Source of the DNA: Stenogyne calaminthoides
Taxonomy: Eukaryota; Streptophyta; Magnoliopsida; Lamiales; Lamiaceae
Length of the DNA stretch: 64,000 nucleotides
NCBI GenBank assembly: GCA_037126765.1
Contig: JBBCBC010000019.1
Location: forward strand, 34,308,222-34,372,221
Direction: 5' to 3'
The notes under the pieces are model-generated. The model saw only the letters and a program-made list of their open reading frames with translations. It was not told the DNA's origin and made no database searches. This document shows positions 49,259-60,485 of the stretch, piece by piece. Position 1 is the stretch's first letter, and every line of letters starts with the position of its first letter. A program made the translations under genes and the position numbers.

Positions 49259-50959
49259 TGGAACCTGTTAGTAATGTATATTAATTGGAACCTATATGCA
49301 ATAAAAGGGGTCAAATGGTACTAGAAAGTAACCCACTCATGAATATTTCCGTTCTGTCCGGCTTAACCATGTAGAACGTGTTGATAGTGATTCTTCTTTT
49401 CTTTCATGGTCAAATTGTTTGTATATTAATTCAAACAAGATTGATTTTAGGGAAATATAGTCTAAATTTATGAACTGAAAATATAGATTCTATAGATTCT
49501 AAATTTGTAACTTGTCTTCATGTTCACTAAATAGAACATTTAATTTAAAAGTTATCAAAAATAATTTTCATATAGACCCAATTTCTAATATATAGAATGA
49601 CCATCAAAATAATTTCTAACATATTAATAATTGCACTGTTCGGTATAAATAAACTGAATATTTTAATACAACAAATTGCATAATTATAAAATACACTATA
49701 AAATGCACGATGCACCTGATGTATATAAAATTTAGCCTACATGCATTTATAGATTCAGATCTCCTAAATCTAAATTTGCATTATTGATTTTGATAAAGTT
49801 GCGGAGAAAGGCGAGGAGTAAGAACGACTTCAAGAGGCTTCAATTTCGGAAGAGCAATTCCCAACCCTTCTCCCATGTCCACTGCCTCTCCCATGGGAGT
49901 CGACACGTGAAAGCCTTGGAGCAATCGTGCGAGAGTTAACTCTATTACCTATAAAAAAATAAAACATCCATAACATATATTGAGATAAAAAAAAATCATA
50001 ACAAAATTTATATACTAGCTATAAATCTAGGCAAAAATGTAAATAAGCAAAACGATACTATTTAATAAGTAATTTTAACATCTAAAATACACTCCAATAT
50101 TAATTACCTGCAATCCAAATGTCATTCCAGGACACATTCTTCTCCCCGAGCTAAACGGAATGTACTCATAGCACTGCCCTTTAAAATTGACATCCATAGT
50201 CTCATTTATAAATCGTTCCGGTCGGAACTCTTCAGGATCCGACCACACGTTCGGATCTCGATGCAATTTCCACAAATTCACAATCAGACGAGTGCCTTTC
50301 GGAACATGATATGTTCCTACGCTGCAATCGTCGGTGGCCTCATGTGGCCCTCCTAGGGGGCCTGGTGGATACAGTCTTAAGGTTTCCTTGAAAATAGCTT
50401 GTAAGTAAATGAGGTTTTTGATATCAGATTCTTGAACCCATCTGTCTCTGCCTATATTCGTGTCGAGTTCTTCTTGGTCTAATTTTAAGGCACGGCGATT
50501 GTTTAGTAACAATGAGAGTGCCCATATTAGCGTCTCCGTCGTGCTTTCTGATCCCGTTAGAATAAGAACCTGAACACACAAGGTAAAAGGATATAGGGAT
50601 CACACGAAAAAATTATCTAGTACGTAGAGTGTTGGAATGATCATAAATTGATGGATTCCTTGAAGTTTTTCAAATATAATTAATATATAAAGGTCCGGTT
50701 GATTGGGCGTAACGAAAGTCATTCTCATTAATACTGCTTGACAGCTTTTGATACACCAGTAAAGAAAATAAAAGTAAATAATTTATTACTTTAGTTTCGT
50801 TAGCTAATATCACCCACCCCTGTAATCACTCACTTAACCCTCCTAAAATTACCATTTTCAACTCATATCAAGCGGGCCCTAAGAGTTTCACTATAATATA
50901 CATGATGATACAATATCATCACGATTGTAAGTATATATGATAATGCTTAATTAATTACC

Positions 50960-51174
50960 GATTTTAATGCAGTTTTAGTCCCACAAGACACGACACTTCA
51001 CGGTTTTGGTCCCACTGTCAATTTTTTTTATGTTTTTGGTCCCGTCATTAACACTTTTGGTGGCATATGGGACCAAAAGGGTAAAAAGATTCGCTCATGG
51101 GACCAAAACTGAAAATATTGGGACCAAAACAGTGAGGTGCCGTGTCCACTTGGGACCAAAACTGTATTAAACTC
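50960..51174. mobile_element. MITE (215 bp) inserted on the P450 splice donor
   Basis: Ends are inverted: GATTTTAATGCAGTTTTAG at the left and, read inward from the right, GAGTTTAATACAGTTTTGG. Both arms carry several GGGACCAAAA words. The 10-bp direct repeat ATTAATTACC flanks it (50950-50959, 51175-51184), the size expected for Mutator-like insertions. Confidence 0.85.
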
Positions 51175-51746
51175 ATTAATTACCATAATTGTGGCCTTAA
51201 TGACAGTTTGTCTGTTGTAACCGCATATCATTTCATTCTCCTGCATAGTTGAAAGCATGACATCCATGAAATCATGATGATGAGTTTGATCCTTTTTATT
51301 ATGTTGGTTCCTTGTCTGAATTCTTTCCTGAACCCAATCCTCCAGCACTTGGTCTATATCCTTAGCAGTTTGTTTCATGGCTTTTATGTATCCACCAATG
51401 TCCAACCATTCTAGGGATGGGATAGCATCAGAAAAAACAAATACTCCACTCAGGTATAATGATTTCTTTATTGCTTCTTTGAATTGCTTATCTTTCTCAT
51501 CTCCACTGTAGGAAAATGCATGACATATGTTAGAGAAAATTAACACTTATAGATATAAATATTCTATAATATTTGTTTTTGTTGATTTTTTTCTTAATTT
51601 ATACCGAGTGAGAGTTATGTACTTATTTCCACTATATATGGATATTCAAGATTGGTTTCACTAGCTACATGCGATTTGATGATATCCTTATATATAAGCT
51701 GGAGACTATTCTTTTACGGATCTAATTAGAGAAAAAAGACTTTATA

Positions 51747-52484
51747 GAATTAGTATTCTTCTACCCAAAAAATGTGTATTTTTCATTTAAAAGCAAAAAT
51801 CATGACCAACTTTTTAACAAATAAACAAATCATAGTATATTATTTTTCGATCGGGAATCATAGTCCTATATTATAATAAAAACAAAAAGATGAATAAATA
51901 GGGGCCCACACAACCAGCCAAAAAAATATTCTTACAACGTAAGACTGTCGACTGTATGACTAATAGCCACACAACTGTTGTGGTGGTACCAAAAGGAATG
52001 AGATTTCATTTTCTTCTTTCATCTATTTTTTATTTTATAATTCTTAATTTTTTGTCCAACCCTTTCTTGTGTCTTTCTAATAGTAAAACAACTTGCCTAT
52101 TGTATTTATGAAATATTAAAAATTTAAAAAACATGACTAAAGTAATTAAATTAATTAAACTCACATTTTTAAAATATTTAATTTAAAAATAATACTCCCT
52201 CCATCGCAAATTTAATTGAACATTTGTTAAAAATGTCAGTCCCGAATTAGTATTCTTCTACCCAAAAAATGTGTATTTTTCATTTAAAAGCAAAAATCAT
52301 GACCAACTTTTTAACAAATATTTTTCGATCGGGAATCATAGTTCTATATTATAATAAAAACAAAACGATGTATAAATAGGGGCCCACACAACCAGCCAAA
52401 AAATTATTCTTACAACGTACGACTGTCGACTTATGACTAATAGCCACACAACTGTTGTGGTGGTACCAAAAGGAATGAGATTTC
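51747..52484. repeat. Tandem segmental duplication inside the P450 intron
   Basis: 51747-52007 and 52244-52484 are close copies (GAATTAGTATTCTTCTACCC ... AGGAATGAGATTTC), the second lacking about 20 bp. A lone Stowaway-like end (TACTCCCTCCATCGC, 52194) lies between them. Confidence 0.85.
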
Positions 52485-53130
52485 TCATTGCATATTATTT
52501 CCTATAATTATGACAAATAAGACAAATGAGCAACAAGAGGATGATTAATGTAATAAAAGATTTTAGTTATATATAACATCATACAACGTAAAATCTCATT
52601 TGTATGAAAGCACAATTTGTTAAAGTTTTTTAAAGTCCAGGGTAAAAATATTAATTTGAATCACATATATACAACATTTATACCTTATATCATCTTATAT
52701 TATGTAAATTAAGTATATATGTACACGCTCTTGTTGAAAATCAACAATTTGTACCACGTTGAATTTATGGAAACAAAGGAATATCAAGTTTTTTTCATTT
52801 CGTGTAATTTTCCATGCATGCAAATATATGTGTCATGACATTATCTATTTCATTTTCAAATGTTTCACCTTCTGTTCCATAATTTTAATGTACAATATGA
52901 GATTTGGATCATATGAGGTACATTATTACTGTGTTAAATACATTATAAACTCATATAAGTTTAGTGTAAATCATGATAATGATGTACAACACAGAATCCA
53001 AATCCCACAATATGTGAATTATAAAAAAATAATCAATGAACTGTATATATATAGACATATAAACACAAAGTGAAATATGAAAAGTGACAACAGAATAATC
53101 AAATGACGCAAATACTTGATCCCATAAATT

Positions 53131-53563
53131 TGACCTCAAATAGATTTAGTTCCATAATTTTTTTTTCCGTCGATTGAAAAACTCAAAACGACGTCGTTTT
53201 ATCATTTTAATTTGGGGCTTTCTGGCGGATGCTGTGGCTGAAATGCCACATGTATTTTTATTTTTTTCCACAACTGGAATTTTAGGTATATAATTAAAAT
53301 AATAATTTTAAAAAACTTAAAATTAAAATAGAATTGACGATAAGAATTAGTCAAACACACTTAAAAGTATATGTGGCAGTATACATGGCAGTTCAATCAC
53401 ATTATCCGCCGATAAGCCCCAAATTGAAACGGAAAAATAATGTCATTTTGAGTTTTCTGATCGATTTGACGCTAAAATTGAACATTGTCAAAGTTATTGA
53501 AACTAAATCGACGATAAAAAATTTTATGAGACTAAATTTATTTGAGGGTAAAGACATTAGAAC
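53131..53563. mobile_element. Long-TIR MITE in the P450 first intron
   Basis: Arms of over 100 bp are inverted: left CCTCAAATAGATTTAGT ... TTTGGGGCTTTCTGGCGG, right CCGCCGATAAGCCCC ... TAAATTTATTTGAGG. Mutator-like in shape; no coding sequence. Confidence 0.7.
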
Positions 53564-54258
53564 ATTTGTTATTCAAAACTCCAAATAAATACTTACTTCC
53601 AAAATGAGAACCTCTTGCCAGCCAGCATGGTGACGGTAATATTAAAAGTCAAATCTCAAACCACCCCCTATATCCACCACCACTTCCTTTCCACCACCCA
53701 ATTTCGAATATAAATCTTTCACAAACCGGTCCACCTCCGTCGCCCGTACATGGCGGAGACCGTCGAGCCTCCTGGCCGTCATAAGCTCGACGGTCACCAT
53801 TTTCCGTACGTGCCTCCAGTACGGCCCGTACGGCGCCAAAAGCAAACGAAGCATTTTCGTACCCCATGTACTTCCCGACCGCCATGGTGGGGCGGCTAGC
53901 GAAGACGCGGTCGTTGGTGGTGAAGCATTCTTTTACGGCTTCCCAGTTGCTCACCACCAGCCCGTGGTGGCTGCCGAGGCGGAGGGAGAAAACGGGGCCG
54001 TGTTTGTCGGTTAGGGCTCCGAGGGTTCGCGCCACCGGAGTTTGGCCGCCGAGGAGGTGGAGGTGGCCGATTATGGGCCATGCACCCGGTGGTTGTGGGG
54101 CTTTGGCTTTTGTTATGAGGGTTTTTTTGGGGGTTTTGAGGAAGTGGTAGATGGGGATTGTAGCTAGGAGTATGGTAATTAGTTGTGTGATGACAAGGAG
54201 GGTATCCATTTTGGAAATGTTTGAGTAATTTGGTGAAGTTTTGGTAGCCTGAGATGGC

Positions 54259-54266
54259 TATTTATA
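54259..54266 (-). promoter_or_regulatory. TATA box of the second P450 gene
   Basis: TATAAATA on the minus strand, 50 bp upstream of the ATG at 54209, leaving room for a short 5' leader. Confidence 0.55.
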
Positions 54267-54269
54267 ATG

Positions 54270-56203
54270 TAATTTCAGTATAAGGAAATAGTGTATAGTC
54301 TACGAATTCTTTTAATATTTTTTTAACATGTCTACGAAATTTCTAATGAAAATAATTTTGTTCTTAAATAGTAAGATTTGCCAACTATTTGATTATAAAT
54401 TTTTTTAATTATATAAGTTATTTTTAAAATACAAATATAATTGGCTTCTTCAAATGTAAATTGTTTAGGAAATTATTTGTGTTGGTAAGTTTGCCTACGA
54501 AAATTACAAAAATGTAGATAGATAGATAGCTAGTTGGTAATTTGTTTGCCTTGAAAATTATTTGTGCAAATATTTTTTTCCAAATATTTTTCTAAAAATT
54601 AGTAGGCAAATCGTAAACAATATTCATTTTTTAAGGACCAAATTAATTTTATAGGAAAAATTTATAGTCATTTGAAAATTTTCGTAGACAATATTTCTTA
54701 TTTTTATAGGCATCATGTGTTGCACACTCGATAATTCAAGTCTCGTGTTCCTCCAAAGTCCAAACGAAGAAAACTTATTTTACAAATTTGAAGTATTTAA
54801 TTAGTTGTTGAATTATTGATCGAGATACATGAAAGTGAGCTCCTTAATTCAAAGTCTTGTTTTTTTTTGGCAATAAGCTTAAAATGAATATACAACAATG
54901 TATAAATATATATAAAATATCTTGTTTGAGCAACTGGTAGCCACAAATCCTTCGTCATTATTCTATTTTATATTATTCAGTCGTACGTTATAATTATTTT
55001 TATGGGGACGGCATCATGTGTTGCACACTCGATAATTCAAGTCTCTTGTTCCTCCAAAGTCCAAACGAAGAAAACTTATTTTACAAATTTGAAGTATTTA
55101 ATTAGTTGTTGAATTAGTGATCGAGATACATGAAAGTAAGCTCCTTAATTCAAAGTCTTGTTTTTTTTTTTTTTAACATTTTCAAAGTCTTGTTAAAGAC
55201 TAATTAGTCGATGATTAGGGTTAAACCGGTGGCCTAATAATTCTACGATTAAGGAAATATGATGTCTATACAAAAAACCGAATCAAAATTTATAGCATAT
55301 CATAAATTACATTTATGTAGATTTTAAGCCTAGCCCAAATAGCTTGACTAATCTTATTTGGAATTTAGTTTGAGTTAGATTCAAGAGAGTGAATTTCTAG
55401 ACGAGGTGTAATTGCTCAAGTGGTCTGAATGCCCACAATTTAAATCAGTAATTTTAGGTTCGGGTCATCTGGGTTCAAATCATTTGGGAAGGGGAAAAAG
55501 AAATAAAAAAGTAAAGGAATTGTTTTTGTCCTAAAAAAGTTAATTAGAAAAATAAAATGAATTGGACCTTCCATTTTTATAACTTTATTTTTGATGCATG
55601 AGCGGGGGAATGCTGATGGGCCATGATGGCAAATGAAGTTTGTGGGCGGGCCTGGAAGCCCATTACCTCTTATTAAGTCAACATGGCATTTCTGGCCCTA
55701 ATAACACTTATCGAGTAGCAATCACTTTTCATCAAATAATTTGAATTCTAATTAGCTTTATGCTAATTGTTTAGTAATTTATTGCTACTTGTTTTGAAAA
55801 AAATAATTACTAGACGAATTTGAAGCTTATAAAGCTCTTTAATTGCTCATAATCTTAAATTGCATTTTAAAATCAATTAGTGATTTAAAGGAGAAAATAT
55901 CATTTTTAATCCAATAACTTTTGACGATTTCATTTTTAGCTCGACAATTTTTTACCTTTTTTTAATTGTAGTCATTAATGTGTCAATTTTAGTTCTCTTT
56001 TGTTGAAAATTTTAAAGTGTTACCGGAATAAGCATGTACACCTCACGTGACACTTCAAAATTGATATATCATGTAAGGTGCACATGCTTATTTCGACCAA
56101 AAAAAAAAACCAAATTAATATATTCAGAATTAAAATTTAAAAAATAAAAAATTACAAAACTAAAAATAAAAAATAAAATTTTCCAAAATTAAGAGACTAA
56201 AAA
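54270..56203. repeat. Intergenic, with a direct duplication of about 155 bp
   Basis: 54709-54865 and 55011-55164 are nearly identical (GGCATCATGTGTTGCACACT ... CAAAGTCTTGTTTTTTTT). A GTGCACATGC/CATGTACACC-type inverted word lies near 56030-56090. No gene is seen. Confidence 0.7.
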
Positions 56204-56631
56204 ATGAAACGATCCAAATGTGGCGGCCATTGTACTACCAAAAGCGCAGATTCATTTGGGTCCCAACCCAATTGCCATAGAAGGAACCAAATCCAAGTTG
56301 GGAGAAAAATAGAAATGAAAGCGCATATCCTTCCACACATTCCAAAAACAAACGCCAACCCTACGTTTTATAGCCTAAACAACACACACTCACACACGCA
56401 CAACGTTCGCCCTCTTCATCCTGTCTCAACAACCACCCCTCGTGCTTCTATCCAATTTCAACATAATTTCCTTAAACTAGGTTTTCATAATTTTGATTTA
56501 TTTTCGAGGTTTTGTTGGGTGCCTAAAAATTTCGAATATTTGTTGTCATTTTTTCGATTTGGGAGCCAAAAAGTTTGAATCTTCGATCTGGGTTTTGCAT
56601 CTTGGAGCAGGGAATTTAGATTTGTGTGTCA
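56204..56631 (+). promoter_or_regulatory. Probable promoter and 5' UTR of the GTP cyclohydrolase gene
   Basis: Gene-proximal sequence with a CA-rich stretch (56384-56402) and TTTATAGCC near 56367 as a weak TATA candidate. The open frame 56204-56578 is not supported as a gene. Confidence 0.35.
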
Positions 56632-58689
56632 ATGGGCGCTTTAGATGAGGGGCATTACGATGTGGAACTAAGCAACGGAGTGAATCTTGGGGAGCTGGGT
56701 TTTGAGGAAGAGCCTCAGATTTTGGCCATTGAAGAAGCTGTGAAGCTTTTGTTGCAGGGTTTGGGTGAAGATTCCAATCGTGAAGGCCTGAAAAAGACAC
56801 CTCTTCGTGTGGCTAAGGCCCTCAGAGAAGGGACCCGAGGTTATTTTCTATTGATTATTTGATTAGATTTGCATTGGTTTATTCATTATTTTAGTAGTTG
56901 GATCTGTTGCTTTCAAGTGACTTATGGAGCTTAATGAAATAAAAGATTGATATGATTTGATCTGTGGTATTATAGAGCTTATTAAATTCTTAGATTGCTA
57001 CTGTTGTATAGCTTTAGTAATGAATTAGAGTATATTTCTCCATATACATGTATGCTCTGATCATATTAGGATATAATATTAGCATATCCTGGAAAGAGAT
57101 GAGAGATTTGTTTATTTGTACTAAAGTTAACAATTTCGAAGAAGGTTGGAAATATAGGGATGGTCATAGTTTTAATCCCTTGAAAAAGGCTGCACTTCCT
57201 TCTGGGCGTTTGCTAGACTAAGGCTATGTTTATTCTATTAATTTCATAAGCTCATGTATCTTGTAAGCCGTTTTCAGAGGTATAAGAAGTTAGATCAAAT
57301 GAAACCGAGTAAATGGAACCATGTGCTTGTCATTTATGGCAAATGAACTGTTTGCTTTTGTCCGTATATACTGAGATTTGGATACAATCAATTGGATTCA
57401 TTACCAAATTGATTAATTGTTTTTCTGTTTGTATATGCCACTTTCTATAAAAGTAGTTTTAATACACTTTGTTTAGTTTTTTCTTGTGGAGAAGCTGTAT
57501 TTACTATTTATGATTTTCCCCTGTTGATTTATATCCAGGTTATAAGCAAAATGTGAAGGACATAGTGAGTGGTGCTTTATTCCCTGAAGCTGGGGTGGAA
57601 AACCGAGCTGGTAATGCTGGTGGAACTGGTGGGCTTGTAGTCGTTCGAGATCTTGATCTCTTCTCGTATTGCGAGTCTTGCTTGCTTCCCTTCCAAGTTA
57701 AGTGTCACGTTGGTTACGTCCCGTCTGGTCAAAGAGTCGTAGGCCTAAGCAAGCTCTCTCGAGTTGCTGATGTTTTTGCTAAACGTCTCCAAGATCCACA
57801 GCGATTAGCCAACGAGATTTCTGCAGCATTGCAGCATGGTTTTGCACCAACTGGAGTTGCTGTTATTCTCCAATGTTCTCACATTAACTTCCCCAACTTT
57901 GAATCAGAACTGAATCACCCAGGTTATGTTAAGAAGTTGGTTAAGTCAGGTACGGGAGCTTTTGACGATGAGATGGTGGATGTTTGGACAGATTTCCTCA
58001 GTCTTCTGAGATTCCGAGGTATAAACATTGAAGATGTCCATTCTGATGGCTTGAATGACAAATCTTGGTGCCCCTCTCATATGCTTAATAAAACGGGGGC
58101 TTCTGATTCAGCTATGCTTAGTTCAGTTGCTTCGATACTCTGTTCTCTAGGTGAGGATCCGTTGAGGAAAGAGCTTCTAGAAACTCCCGCTCGTTTCATT
58201 AGATGGCTGATGAACTTCAAGAAATCTAATTTAGATATGAAGCTAAATGGATTTGTGAGAAATAAGAGAGATTCTTTAATCAGCTTCAACAGAGAGCATC
58301 TCTGTTCTGAAATGAATTTACCCTTCTGGTCTCAATGCGAACACCATTTACTTCCTTTTCATGGTGTAGTACACATAGGGTACTACAACTCCAACGGGTA
58401 CAACCCAGTCGGGAAATCTCTGCTTCAGTCGATTGTACATTTTTACGGGTTCAAGCTCCAAGTACAGGAAAGGCTAACCAGACAAATAGCTGAAACAGTT
58501 TCATCATTCTTAGGTGAAGATGTGATAGTAGTTGTTGAAGCTACTCATACGTGTATGATATCTCGTGGGATCGAGAAATTTGGAAGCAGTACTGCTACGA
58601 TTGCTGTATTGGGTCGATTTTCCAACGACCCCTCGGCTAGGTTGAAGTTCTTGCAGATTGTTCCCAACTCTAGTCTCAGTGAAGGCTGA
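56632..58689 (+). CDS. GCH1: GTP cyclohydrolase I, plant two-domain form
   Basis: Exon 1 is 56632-56839 and exon 2 is 57539-58689, with a 699-bp phase-1 intron (GTTATT...TCCAG). The product is 452 residues, normal for plants. It catalyses GTP to 7,8-dihydroneopterin triphosphate, the first step of folate pterin synthesis, in the cytosol. Plant enzymes are tandem fusions of two cyclohydrolase-like domains (here about 25-230 and 260-450), neither complete alone. The C-terminal domain has Q-C-E-H-H (C336) and T-H-T-C-M (C408), the expected zinc ligands. In the N-terminal domain the matching site reads Y-C-E-S-C (C114-C117), so the histidines are lost, as known for the family. ATG at 56632 is the first in frame. 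Coding and splice sites are intact. Confidence 0.95.
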
Positions 58690-59178
58690 TTTTTTATTGA
58701 AAGACAGGACTATAGTAATTTTTTGTTAATTAAAGTGCACACTCCTATGTGGTGCTGATCGGTTTAGTTGCTCGATCGGACGGTTGGATGGAGCTATGGA
58801 AGAGCATCACAGCTACACTTGGAATCTGAGAGTGTGCCATTGAAGCTGCAATAGCAATAGCAGTTACAGAAATATGTTTTTTGTCATAATATTCTTTATC
58901 ATTGGCTTTGTTTGTGCCTGTAATGTAAGAGGCCTTATAGCCCATGGAAACTCTTTTGTGATCCATTTTCTTCATATTTTAAATTACAGTTCTTAATGTT
59001 CAAATAACTAAGTCGTCGTTTTTGGTGCATAATATTGCTCTCAAAGTTTTGTAGTGGTAGAAAGGTGATATGCCCGTTTGAGTGATCAATTGCACTGCAG
59101 GGTGTGTCTAAGGTAACTTATTTTTTTCTTCATGTTTTAAGAGATGTATATATATTTTTTCAGCTTTTTAATAACAGT
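58690..59178. other. 3' flank of GCH1
   Basis: Contains the 3' UTR. The minus-strand open frame at 58745-58975 has no motif and is antisense to the likely UTR. Confidence 0.4.
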
Positions 59179-59252
59179 GCTCTCATAGCTCAGTTGGTTA
59201 GAGCACTCGTTTAGTAAGCAGGAGGTCTTGAGTTTGACTCTCAACAAGAGCA
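59179..59252 (+). tRNA. tRNA-Thr (anticodon AGU), probably decayed
   Basis: The 74-nt stretch has the A-box-like TAGCTCAGTTGGTTAGAGCA, an anticodon loop TTAGTAA (AGU) and a B-box-like GAGTTTGACTC. It closely resembles plant tRNA-Thr(AGU) as I recall it. Defects: two mismatches at the inner end of the acceptor stem, a C-A mismatch in the anticodon stem, and TTTGA in place of TTCGA in the T loop. T-rich sequence follows. Likely a pseudogene or a weak gene. Confidence 0.7.
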
Positions 59253-60485
59253 TAATTTATTTTTGATATACCATTTTCATTATTTACTCATAAAAATTTT
59301 TGTTCATAAATTAGTTTCATATATAAATTGTCTTTCATAAAACTCACCGGTCGAGATAATAAATAATAAATTTCACATAGTATAATAAATAATAAATTTC
59401 ACTATATAATGAATAACGAATGTTATAGCATATTATTAGCCAATTTACTTGTCCATACTTCAACTTCGTAGAATGAAATGGCGTCCAAAAATTATGATGG
59501 TTAATTTTCCTTGAATTATTTGCCATGGACAAAAAAGTGAAAAAATATTGAGTGATAATACATGAACTTCAGTATTTTCATAATTATCTAACGTAAAAAG
59601 AGCTCATAAGAGAATCTTTAAAAATATACAACTTTTTTGAATCATTCGAAGTCAACAAAATTGATAATGAGGAAATTGTAAGAGTACAATTTTTTGACAG
59701 CATATAGGTTCTTGATCAGTTTCAAAAGAGTGAACAGAATTCATTCCGAACACATTTAAACCCTCAAGATTAGTTTCAAAACTGATATAATCAAATTGCA
59801 CTCGTCTTATCATCCGTTGATCAATACTGGATGGTGGTACCCATATTTAAACTTGTTATTCGAGCTGACCGAGCTCGCCCAACTCGAACTCGCTCCTTAA
59901 CGTAATCGAGCTCGAAAATAGGCTCAGTTCATTTTTCATAAGTTAAAACTCGGGGCTCACAAGCAGCTCAATTTATTTAACAGTACTGCCCATATCACCT
60001 ATGCTTCATCAGAGAAATTGAAGTTTGCGAAATCGATAAAAAGAGGGTTTATTTGGCTTTAATACGTAGAAATTTGAATACATAGTTACTTTTCATATCA
60101 GTTTAAAAAATAAACTAACTATTATATTGGGAGTGTGGATTCTAAATCAAACTGATATTAAATAGATCACAATTTTAAAAGAGTCCAAGTTATCCATTGA
60201 ATCTGGAGACAGATTAAAATAGACCCACAACGGCTAGACAATTGGATCCTAAGTCATCATCCTGTATATATGGTTAAAGTATAAATCTCCGAATGAGCAT
60301 CATAATCATGCACTAGGAAACTCAGAGCAGCTATACGAGAGACTGAAGATAAAGCATAGTCATTCACGGGAAATCATGGAATAGACAACGATCATAAGCA
60401 ATAGTTATGGCCAAACTTCTATACTATATTTGTTTGGTATACGATAAAGCATGCCTACCAGGAATTCTGTACATTGTCAATTGTA
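59253..60485. other. Intergenic, AT-rich
   Basis: 59356-59405 repeats AATAAATAATAAATTTCAC. 59850-59980 contains GAGCTCG-rich words that recur at about 60780-61165 inside the kinase intron, suggesting an interspersed repeat. No gene. Confidence 0.45.

Larger units (their letters stand above)
44339..49320 (+). mobile_element. Mutator-like element (MULE) with degenerate TIRs
   Basis: 44339-44391 (ATAGGTTCCAATT ... TTAGGTTCCAAG) is mirrored at 49259-49320 (GGAACCTGTTA ... AATTGGAACCTAT). Between them lies a Mu-type transposase pseudogene. The element is about 5 kb; no 9-bp duplication could be confirmed. 47740-49258 holds no recognisable gene. Confidence 0.7.
49781..54209 (-). pseudogene. Cytochrome P450, CYP82 family-like, with extra introns and exon-1 frameshifts
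   Basis: Four exons: 54209-53597, 51505-51184, 50569-50108 and 49948-49781. All junctions are GT-AG. The intron at 51183-50570 is the usual CYP82 phase-0 intron; those of 2091 bp (53596-51506) and 159 bp (50107-49949) are absent from the paralogue at 12759-14963. Visible motifs: membrane anchor, P-P-G-A-W-P-I-I-G-H-L, W-R-H-V-R (C-helix), T-G-S-E-S-T-T (I-helix, in place of A-G-S-D-T-T), E-T-L-R, P-E-R-F and haem loop F-S-S-G-R-R-M-C-P-G. In exon 1 the frame shifts near 53842 and again at 53655-53675, so no full-length product is made as written. These may be true mutations or base-call errors near G runs; the later exons are clean. TATAAATA lies at 54266-54259. Confidence 0.8.

Noticed and set aside
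56204..56578. Open frame of 124 codons upstream of GCH1
   Set aside because: Better explained as promoter and 5' UTR; ends before the conserved ATG and has no domain.
49781..58689. P450 and GTP cyclohydrolase I as a biosynthetic gene cluster
   Set aside because: GCH1 belongs to folate synthesis and no further pathway genes are adjacent; proximity alone is not evidence.
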